Source: an uncultured Aquimarina sp. (lineage in GTDB: Bacteria; Bacteroidota; Bacteroidia; Flavobacteriales; Flavobacteriaceae). From it: a stretch of DNA of 10,533 nucleotides. The notes under the pieces were generated by a model that was given only the letters and a program-made list of their open reading frames with translations, had not been told where the DNA came from and ran no database searches. This document shows, piece by piece, positions 1 to 7,125 of this stretch. A program made the position numbers and the translations under genes. The stretch's first letter is position 1. The number at the start of each line of letters is the position of its first letter. The stretch is taken from contig CALGNG010000290.1 in the NCBI GenBank assembly GCA_937958735.1, positions 1 through 10,533 on the forward strand, given 5' to 3'.

Positions 1-15
1 TTTATTTTAATATAT

Positions 16-55
16 AAAAAGACCGCAAACTTATTTTAAGTTTGCAGTCTTTTTT
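16..55. terminator. Bidirectional rho-independent terminator
   Basis: GAC-c-GCAAACTT (21-32) pairs with AAGTTTGC-a-GTC (38-49) around a 5-nt loop, with one C/A mismatch. An A5 tract lies on the left and a T6 tract on the right, so the hairpin can end transcription from either side. On the minus strand it lies downstream of the small lipoprotein gene. On the plus strand it would close a gene lying before the window. Confidence 0.85.
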
Positions 56-81
56 GTTTCATTATCCAATAATTAAATAGG

Positions 82-302
82 CTAGTTAAATATAATATTC
101 TCTTCTTTAACCTCTAGCATATAAACACGCTCTGTCCCGCGTACGAAAATATCAATAAAAAAGCTATAGCTTCATCCGCAATTAAGAAATTACTTTCATC
201 AGTATTATTGTCATTTGGAATATCTTTATCATCACTAGAACATCCTAAAACCGAAAAGAGTATCATAAGGGAACTTACTCCCAAAGCCTTGTAATAATTC
301 AT
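82..302 (-). pseudogene. Small putative lipoprotein, apparently frameshifted near its 3' end
   Basis: As written, the frame from ATG at 302 encodes 62 residues and stops at 114-116. Residues 1-20 form a lipoprotein signal peptide (basic/polar start, then a hydrophobic SSLMILFSVL core) ending in the lipobox LGC with Cys21. An acidic stretch SSDDKD follows, as in surface-exposed Bacteroidota lipoproteins. The last 14 residues (LLIFSYAGQSVFIC) use G/C-ending codons, unusual for this genome. One extra T in the T6 run (157-162 on the plus strand) gives FFIDIFVRGTERVYMLEV and on to a stop at 82-84, about 73 residues in all. That tail is charged, has more typical codon use, and ends 33 bp before the terminator. 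The shifted reading is therefore probably the ancestral one. It may be a sequencing error, a real null allele or slippage. Function is not recognised. A genuine 62-residue product cannot be excluded. Confidence 0.55.
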
Positions 303-519
303 TTTTTGTTAATTTTTGAGTTTAAAAAATAAGTAATTGTGTTATTTACAAGTTACAACTAACTTTCATTTTAACATTGTAGGAATTATCTGTCTAAATA
401 AAAATCATCCTACACAATAATTAAAAATTCGGACAATCTTATAAAAAACCCTTTAAATCTTAAAAATCTACTTTTACTATAAAAAAAATGACATTTTATC
501 TCCTCTAAAAATTGTAAAT

Positions 520-531
520 AATACCGTATTT
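520..531. promoter_or_regulatory. Palindromic AATACCGTATT(T) site upstream of pyrG
   Basis: AATAC-C-GTATT is a perfect 11-bp odd palindrome centred at 525, about 33 bp before the inferred pyrG transcription start. The same 12-mer AATACCGTATTT recurs at 10034-10045 upstream of acs. A role as a regulator or sigma-factor contact is inference from position and recurrence only. Confidence 0.35.
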
Positions 532-545
532 CATATTCTTATTTG

Positions 546-553
546 TACTTTTG
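546..553 (+). promoter_or_regulatory. Putative pyrG promoter -7 element (TACTTTTG)
   Basis: TACTTTTG matches the Bacteroidota -7 consensus TAnnTTTG exactly and lies 35 bp before the pyrG ATG. No TTG sits at the usual 17-23 bp upstream. That position is occupied by the palindrome AATACCGTATT (520-530). The transcription start is inferred near 558, giving a leader of about 30 nt. The remainder of the 303-588 gap holds only AT-rich sequence with no gene that I can support. Confidence 0.55.
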
Positions 554-561
554 CGCTTTGA

Positions 562-2202
<1,641 letters not shown>

Positions 2203-2221
2203 TTAATTACAATACATAATA

Positions 2222-2256
2222 TAAAACATCGCAATTATTGTGATGTTTTATTGTTT
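2222..2256 (+). terminator. Hairpin between pyrG and yidC, probable (partial) terminator
   Basis: TAAAACATCGCAAT (2222-2235) can pair with ATTGTGATGTTTTA (2237-2250), with one G-U wobble, and the innermost pairs open to form the loop. The 3' arm ends in TTTTATTGTTT, a modest U-tract. It may terminate pyrG transcripts fully or partly, or stabilise a 3' end inside a joint pyrG-yidC transcript. I see no TAnnTTTG element between it and yidC. Confidence 0.6.
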
Positions 2257-2276
2257 ACACCGAATAAATAAAACAC

Positions 2277-4139
2277 ATGGAAGAAAAACAATTTGATGCA
2301 AAATCCATTATCGGTTATATCCTATTATTAGGTATTGCCATCTGGTACTTTTATGCCAATAGACCTACTGCAGAAGAATTAGAGGCTAAAAAAGAAGCAA
2401 AAAATAAAACCGAAATACAACAACAAGTAGTTAACACAAACCTACTTACCACTACTAATTCTATCGCTACAGATTCTATAGGAAAAATAAAAGCGTACCA
2501 AGCATTAGGAGCTTTTGGTTATTCGCAAACCTTAACTTCTGCACAAGGTGGAGAAACAGAATTACAAAACGAGGTTCTTTATTTAAAAATAAATAATAAA
2601 GGAGGGTATATTTCCGAAGCACGCTTAAAAGGCTTTACAACATTTAAAGGAGAAGATTTATACCTAATCAAAGATGGCTCTAATGCTTCTTTTGGTCTTG
2701 ATTTTACCACTACAGATAATAGAAACTTAAATACTAAAGATTTATTTTTTGAACCAAGCTTAAGTACCGTTGGGAACAACCAACAATTAAGTATGAAGCT
2801 TAAAATATCGGAAACTAATTACCTAGAATATATTTACGTTATTAAACCTAACGAGTATATGATGGATTTTATAGTGCGCTCCCAAGGTTTAGAAAACACA
2901 TTTAACACATCTTCTAATAGTATTAACCTAAACTGGGAATTAGAAGCCTTTAGACATGCAAAAAGTAATTCTTACGAAAACCGCTATACTAAGTTAATAT
3001 ACGAGTACGAGGAAGGGCGTGACGATAGTGTTGGACAACGCGATTTGTCCGAAGATGATGCAGAAGATGTAAATTATGCCGCTTATAAACAACATTTCTT
3101 TTCCTCTATCCTAATTACCGATACAGCTTTTAAAACAGCCAAATTAACAGCACAAAACTTAATTAAAGACGAAAGTATAGACACTTTAAAACTTCGCAAG
3201 TTTACCACCAAAGCCCCACTAGCTTTAACTGCTGGAAACTTAAATTATCAAATGAACTGGTATTATGGTCCTACAGATTATAAAATACTAAAAAAATACG
3301 ACCATAATCTAGGTGAAGTTGTAGACTTTGGATGGGGAATTTTTGGAACTATTAACAAATATGTATTTACGCCATTATTTGATGCACTTAGTGGATTTCT
3401 TCCTTTAGGAATCGCCATTATTGTAATGACTATTTTGGTACGTTTACTAATGTCGCCAGTTACATACAAATCCTATGTTTCTCAAGCCCGTATGAAGGTT
3501 CTAAAACCAGAAATTACAGAAATTAATGAGAAGCATGCCGATAATCCAATGAAGAAGCAACAAGAAACTATGGCCTTGTATGGTAAAGCTGGTGTAAGCC
3601 CTATGAGTGGTTGCGTGCCTGCTTTATTACAAATGCCTATTTTTTATGCATTATTCAGCTTTTTCCCAACGGCTATTTTATTACGACAAAAAAGCTTTTT
3701 ATGGGCAGAAGATTTATCTAGTTACGATGTAGTAGCAGAATTACCTTTTAATATTCCTTTTTACGGAGACCATATTAGTTTATTTCCAATATTAGCCTCT
3801 GTAGCCATATTCTTTTATATGCAAATGACAACAGGACAAAACATGCCAACACAAACACAACCTGGTATGCCTAACATGAAATTTATCATGTACCTATCCC
3901 CTGTTTTTATGTTAATATTTTTTAACAACTATGCTTCTGGATTATCGTTATACTATTTTGTTTCTAACCTAATTACTATAGGTATTATGTTAGTAATCAA
4001 AAACTTTATTATAGACGAGAAAAAAATACACGCTAAAATTCAAGAAAATAAGAAAAAGCCTAAAAAACAAAGTAAATTTAAACAACGTTTACAAGATGCT
4101 ATGGAACAGGCAGAAAAGCAACAAAAAAAGAAAAAATAG
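2277..4139 (+). CDS. yidC: Membrane protein insertase YidC (Oxa1 family)
   Basis: Inserts and folds inner-membrane proteins, alone or with the Sec translocon. The 620-residue layout is that of Gram-negative YidC. There is an N-terminal membrane anchor (about 11-27, IIGYILLLGIAIWYFYA), a large periplasmic beta-rich domain (about 90-350), then the conserved five-helix Oxa1 core (about 370-590). The core holds the hydrophilic-groove Arg389 (MTILVRLLMSP), the cytoplasmic helical hairpin (about 400-435, ARMKVLKPEITEINEKH) and GVSPMSGCVPALLQMPIFYAL. The tail (about 590-620) is strongly basic and lysine-rich, the usual ribosome-contact type. The gene lies 74 bp after pyrG, behind a hairpin, so it is either read through from pyrG or has a promoter that I could not recognise. 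A strong terminator follows 62 bp after the stop. Identification is secure. Confidence 0.97.
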   Translation: MEEKQFDAKSIIGYILLLGIAIWYFYANRPTAEELEAKKEAKNKTEIQQQVVNTNLLTTTNSIATDSIGKIKAYQALGAFGYSQTLTSAQGGETELQNEVLYLKINNKGGYISEARLKGFTTFKGEDLYLIKDGSNASFGLDFTTTDNRNLNTKDLFFEPSLSTVGNNQQLSMKLKISETNYLEYIYVIKPNEYMMDFIVRSQGLENTFNTSSNSINLNWELEAFRHAKSNSYENRYTKLIYEYEEGRDDSVGQRDLSEDDAEDVNYAAYKQHFFSSILITDTAFKTAKLTAQNLIKDESIDTLKLRKFTTKAPLALTAGNLNYQMNWYYGPTDYKILKKYDHNLGEVVDFGWGIFGTINKYVFTPLFDALSGFLPLGIAIIVMTILVRLLMSPVTYKSYVSQARMKVLKPEITEINEKHADNPMKKQQETMALYGKAGVSPMSGCVPALLQMPIFYALFSFFPTAILLRQKSFLWAEDLSSYDVVAELPFNIPFYGDHISLFPILASVAIFFYMQMTTGQNMPTQTQPGMPNMKFIMYLSPVFMLIFFNNYASGLSLYYFVSNLITIGIMLVIKNFIIDEKKIHAKIQENKKKPKKQSKFKQRLQDAMEQAEKQQKKKK

Positions 4140-4201
4140 ATAAATACAACGACTACTTAATAGACTAAAATCATTATTTCAAACTATTAAATACTCTACT
4201 A

Positions 4202-4237
4202 AAAAGCCCCTCCTAATAAAAATTAAGAGGGGCTTTT
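4202..4237. terminator. Strong bidirectional terminator between yidC and the convergent lipoprotein gene
   Basis: AAAAGCCCCTC (4202-4212) pairs with GAGGGGCTTTT (4227-4237). Inside, TAAT (4214-4217) pairs with ATTA (4222-4225) around an AAAA loop, with a single C/A mismatch. A and T tracts on the two sides allow termination from both directions, which fits the convergent genes. Confidence 0.92.
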
Positions 4238-4307
4238 ATATTTGAAAATTTAGCATATATTTTAATACACTTAACAAGAATAGCACATTCCAAATAGCAT
4301 ATTAAAA

Positions 4308-4320
4308 AATCAAGATTGCT
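4308..4320 (+). repeat. Left copy of a 13-bp inverted repeat flanking the metallopeptidase gene
   Basis: AATCAAGATTGCT is the exact reverse complement of 5051-5063. It lies 22 bp beyond the stop codon of the minus-strand gene. Outside the 13 bp the match ends on both sides, and I see no target-site duplication. Confidence 0.6.
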
Positions 4321-4342
4321 TTACTTAAATTATTCTTTTTTT

Positions 4343-5029
4343 TTAAAAATTAGCCTCGATAAATTTAGCCAATTCTGGATCCTTTTCTATTAAACTCGCC
4401 TTGTTAAATGGTTCTCTTGTAGTAGATCCTACCGCAAAATACGCCTCTACTGCTGTAGCAATATATTCAAATTTAGTTTGTAATATTTTCGAATCTCTAG
4501 GATATACCTTGTTTCTTCTAGCGCTTCTATATAATTCCAAAAGTCTATCGTTTAATATTCCTCCATTTGGAAACTGTACTTGATCATAGAAATGAGTTAA
4601 TTCATGAAGTACCAGATTTATATTTTCTCTTCTATCAAACACCTTAAAAACATTGTGTTTACTTAAAATCACCTCTCTAGAAAAACCTTCATAGAGAAGA
4701 TCATTTAAACTATTATCTTCGTTAGAAATTAAAACTATAGCGTTCACTTCTCTCATTTTTTTAATAGTAGAACGCTTTAATTTAGAATTATACATTTCAT
4801 CTATCTGCGCTTTAGTAATATCTATAATTCTCTCTGGCACATTTTCGTCTATTCTAATAGTAAAACCACGATATTTATTAGTTTTAATAGTAGAGTTAAA
4901 AGCTCCTTCTTCTAAAGAGAACTCTTGTGATTCGTTTTCTAATCCTTGATTTTCAGCATCACTAGGATCGCAACCTGTAGCAAAAATGGTAGCGACTAGG
5001 GACATGGTAAATAATTTGATTGTTTTCAT
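4343..5029 (-). CDS. Putative zinc metallopeptidase lipoprotein, ATLF-like (lethal-factor/Pro-Pro endopeptidase type)
   Basis: 228 residues. The signal peptide (1-19, MKTIKLFTMSLVATIFATG) ends at lipobox Cys20, so the protein should be lipid-anchored in the envelope. After a Glu/Ser-rich linker (21-45) comes a compact domain with the zinc site HELTH (142-146) followed by Asp149, in the form HExxHxxD. A later helix, FEYIATAVEAYF (187-198), offers Glu188 as third ligand. The C-terminus LIEKDPELAKFIEANF resembles the end of ATLF domains. Anthrax lethal factor has the same order: HEFGHAVDD, then EFFAEAF with its zinc-ligand Glu, then a P..xxFI tail. The assignment rests on these motifs, and the substrate is unknown. 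The second conserved acidic residue of EFFAEAF is Thr192 here. The gene stands alone, convergent with yidC and divergent from narK, and sits inside a 13-bp inverted repeat. No TAnnTTTG promoter was found upstream. An unrelated HExxH zincin remains possible. Confidence 0.75.
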   Translation of the reverse strand: MKTIKLFTMSLVATIFATGCDPSDAENQGLENESQEFSLEEGAFNSTIKTNKYRGFTIRIDENVPERIIDITKAQIDEMYNSKLKRSTIKKMREVNAIVLISNEDNSLNDLLYEGFSREVILSKHNVFKVFDRRENINLVLHELTHFYDQVQFPNGGILNDRLLELYRSARRNKVYPRDSKILQTKFEYIATAVEAYFAVGSTTREPFNKASLIEKDPELAKFIEANF

Positions 5030-5050
5030 AGTTTTAGTTGTTATTTGTAG

Positions 5051-5063
5051 AGCAATCTTGATT
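5051..5063 (-). repeat. Right copy of the 13-bp inverted repeat flanking the metallopeptidase gene
   Basis: AGCAATCTTGATT, the exact reverse complement of 4308-4320, lies 21 bp upstream of the lipoprotein start codon. It therefore probably falls in the 5' leader of that mRNA, while its partner falls in the 3' end. Confidence 0.6.
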
Positions 5064-5344
5064 CGCTAATTATATAACGTGAATAAGGATAAGTGTGTAT
5101 AATTTTTAATTTTTTTTTAATAAAAATAAATTTTCATCAAAATTTTAACTAAAAAAATATTATATAAATTAACCTATTTTATATAACAGTTATAAATTAA
5201 GCACTTTTAATACTACTTATTGTTAAAATCAAAAATTAACTGTTATCTAACAAAAGTCAATATAATATCCCCTATTTGTTTTTATTAATTCAAAAACTAA
5301 GTAGCCCTATTTTAACCCTAAACCCTTTAATAACATTGAGATTG

Positions 5345-5362
5345 TAACAATTCTTATTGTTA
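5345..5362. promoter_or_regulatory. Perfect 7-4-7 dyad upstream of narK, CRP/FNR-like geometry
   Basis: TAACAAT-tctt-ATTGTTA is a perfect inverted repeat centred at 5353.5, about 80 bp before the inferred narK transcription start. The half-site length and spacing resemble CRP/FNR-family operators, which often control nitrate and nitrite genes. The regulator is not identified, and the sequence is not the classical FNR box. The rest of 5030-5344 is AT-rich and shows only smaller dyads. Confidence 0.35.
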
Positions 5363-5379
5363 TTAAGTAATTGTTTTTT

Positions 5380-5399
5380 AAAAATACTTAAGTGTTTTT
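5380..5399. promoter_or_regulatory. 20-bp near-perfect palindrome overlapping the narK -33 element
   Basis: AAAAATACTT/AAGTGTTTTT is symmetric at 9 of 10 base pairs about 5389.5, near -45 from the inferred start, and its right end runs into the TTG at 5398-5400. That is where a class II activator or a promoter-blocking repressor would bind. The site is inferred from symmetry and position only. Confidence 0.35.
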
Positions 5400-5430
5400 G
5401 TAAATAACTACGTATTAATGCTTAGTTTTG
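5398..5430 (+). promoter_or_regulatory. Putative narK promoter (TTG-N22-TAGTTTTG)
   Basis: TTG at 5398-5400 and TAGTTTTG at 5423-5430 match the Bacteroidota -33/-7 consensus with a 22-bp gap. Transcription should begin near 5435, leaving a leader of about 57 nt. ACTACG (5407-5412), CGTAGT (5435-5440) and ACTACG (5448-5453) bracket the -7 element. The last two can form a 6-bp stem with an A7 loop at the very 5' end of the mRNA. Confidence 0.6.
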
Positions 5431-5491
5431 CCCCCGTAGTAAAAAAAACTACGTAAATCTTAATAAATAATACTTAATTCACTCCCTAAAA

Positions 5492-6889
5492 ATGAATACA
5501 GTAGCAAAAGCAACCAAACTAGAGTTGCTCAACTTCTCGTCTGTTCCAACACGTACGTTTTGGATTACCTCTTTAGCCTTTTTCATGTGCTTTTTCGCAT
5601 GGTTTGGTATTGTTCCGTTTATGCCACAAGTGGTAAAAGATCTTGGCTTAAGTCCTGAACAAAAATGGAATTCGATAATTTTAGCCGTATCAGGAACCAT
5701 CTTTGCACGATTAGCCATTGGTAAATTATGCGATAAATATGGACCTAGATTATGTTATACTTGGTTATTAGTATTGGGATCCATTCCTGTAATATTACTA
5801 GGCTTTGTACAAACTCCAATGCAATTTATGGTTTGTAGGTTATTTGTTGGTTTTATTGGTGCTTCGTTTGTAATTACTCAATTCCACACTTCTATAATGT
5901 ATGCACCTAATATAGTAGGTACTGCTAATGCTACATCCGCAGGATGGGGTAACCTAGGTGGTGGTGCTAACCGATTAGGAATGCCGTTAATAGCCGCAGG
6001 TGTTGTTGCTTTTGGTGTATCAGAAACTTCTGCATGGAGGTATTCCATGATTGTTGCAGGTATAATATGTTTCCTTATGGGAATTGTTTATTTCTTCTTT
6101 ACAAAAGATACCCTAAACGGAAATTATAAAGAACTTAAAGCTTCTGGCCAAATGCCTAAAGCAAAAAAGGACGAAGCTAGTTTTATGGAAGCCGTAAAAG
6201 ATTATAGGGTTTGGTTACTTTTTGTTATTTATGGTGCTTGTTTTGGTATGGAACTTACTGTATACGGTACAATGGATGATTATTTACAAAACACCTTCCA
6301 ATTAGAACGTATTACTGCAGGTAACTTAGTAGCATCTTTTGCTTTAATGAATATTTTTGCACGTACACTTGGTGGTTTCTTTGGAGATAAATTTGGAAAC
6401 AAAAAAGGATTACGCGGTCGTGTATTATTTATGTCTGCCATACTTGTAGTGGAAGGTATAATGTTATCCACTTTTGCCACTACCTCGCAATTTATATTTG
6501 GTTTTATATTTTTAATTGGTTTTAGTTTAAGCGTACAAATGGCAGAAGGAGCCACTTTTGCTGTAGTACCTTTTATAAATAAAAAAGCCATTGGCTCTAT
6601 TTCTGGTATCGTAGGTGCTGGTGGTAATGCCGGAGCATTCTTTGCTGCAATGTTATTAAAATCTAAAGCAGCAGCGGCAGAAAAAGCTGCTATTGTAGCC
6701 TCCGAAGGTTTAGGAACAGAAGCCTTAGAATTAGCCCAAAATACCGCCGCAGGAGCAGCCGTATCTAGTGGATATTTTGTAATAGGCCTATTTGTAATAT
6801 TTACAGGAATAGCTGCATTAGCCATTAGGTTTTCCACAGAAGAGGAAACGGTTATAAATACAGAAGACTTAAAAACGAAAATAGCTTAG
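5492..6889 (+). CDS. narK: Nitrate/nitrite MFS transporter, NarK/NrtP (NNP) family
   Basis: 465-residue inner-membrane carrier of the major facilitator superfamily with about 12 hydrophobic segments, expected to import nitrate and/or exchange it for nitrite. The NNP signatures are clear: GWGNLGGGANRLG (151 onward) in TM5 and GIVGAGGNAG (372-381) in TM11. Arg73 in TM2 (FARLAIGKLCDKYGPR) and Arg291 in TM8 (FARTLGGFFGDKFG) match the two substrate-binding arginines of E. coli NarK (Arg89, Arg305). A loop of about 35 residues between TM11 and TM12 (390-425) is unusually rich in Ala and Glu. The ATG at 5492 is the first in frame and sits behind an A-rich leader. It is a single-gene unit with its own promoter and terminator. 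No nitrate or nitrite reductase is in the window, so assimilatory versus respiratory use cannot be decided. The family is secure; direction and exact ion preference are not. Confidence 0.93.
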   Translation: MNTVAKATKLELLNFSSVPTRTFWITSLAFFMCFFAWFGIVPFMPQVVKDLGLSPEQKWNSIILAVSGTIFARLAIGKLCDKYGPRLCYTWLLVLGSIPVILLGFVQTPMQFMVCRLFVGFIGASFVITQFHTSIMYAPNIVGTANATSAGWGNLGGGANRLGMPLIAAGVVAFGVSETSAWRYSMIVAGIICFLMGIVYFFFTKDTLNGNYKELKASGQMPKAKKDEASFMEAVKDYRVWLLFVIYGACFGMELTVYGTMDDYLQNTFQLERITAGNLVASFALMNIFARTLGGFFGDKFGNKKGLRGRVLFMSAILVVEGIMLSTFATTSQFIFGFIFLIGFSLSVQMAEGATFAVVPFINKKAIGSISGIVGAGGNAGAFFAAMLLKSKAAAAEKAAIVASEGLGTEALELAQNTAAGAAVSSGYFVIGLFVIFTGIAALAIRFSTEEETVINTEDLKTKIA

Positions 6890-6917
6890 AGAAACTGTTC
6901 GTTATTTTTAGTGTTAG

Positions 6918-6945
6918 AAGCCACCTTTAAAAGGGTGGCTTTTTT
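6918..6945 (+). terminator. Rho-independent terminator of narK
   Basis: AAGCCACCTTT (6918-6928) pairs with AAGGGTGGCTT (6931-6941), with one G-U pair, and the innermost pairs open as loop. A T6 tract follows (6940-6945). It lies 28 bp after the stop. The 180 bp from here to 7126 are AT-rich, and I find no clear promoter in them. Confidence 0.9.
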
Positions 6946-7125
6946 ATGAAAAAAATATAATAAGAAATAGCTTACAAGATTTAATAATAAGCATAAATAA
7001 ATTAAAATAAACAACTGTAAAACACGTTAGTAGGAAACTCAACTATAATTAACACTTTTTGTATTAATAAAAAATAATGCTTTAAAACTTAATTATAATC
7101 TAAATGTTAAACTTAAACACAAAAA

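Noticed and set aside
378..414. TGTAGGA...TCCTACA inverted repeat in the lipoprotein/pyrG gap
   Set aside because: A 7-bp stem with a 23-nt loop in AT-rich DNA, with no T-tract or promoter relation. Too weak to call a terminator or operator.
4401..4583. 60-codon plus-strand open frame
   Set aside because: It is antisense to the metallopeptidase lipoprotein and shows no recognisable features.
4308..5063. Insertion sequence bounded by the 13-bp inverted repeat
   Set aside because: No transposase and no target-site duplication are present. The only gene inside is the metallopeptidase, so I report the repeat but not a mobile element.
5030..5344. Hidden small gene or RNA gene in the intergenic region
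   Set aside because: Very AT-rich, with many stops in all frames and no tRNA-like or riboswitch-like fold that I can recognise. Only short dyads are visible.
6280..6837. 185-codon open frame on the minus strand
   Set aside because: It lies wholly inside narK, whose plus-strand product has full family motifs. The antisense translation is a low-complexity Ala/Pro/Asn mixture, as expected from a shadow frame.
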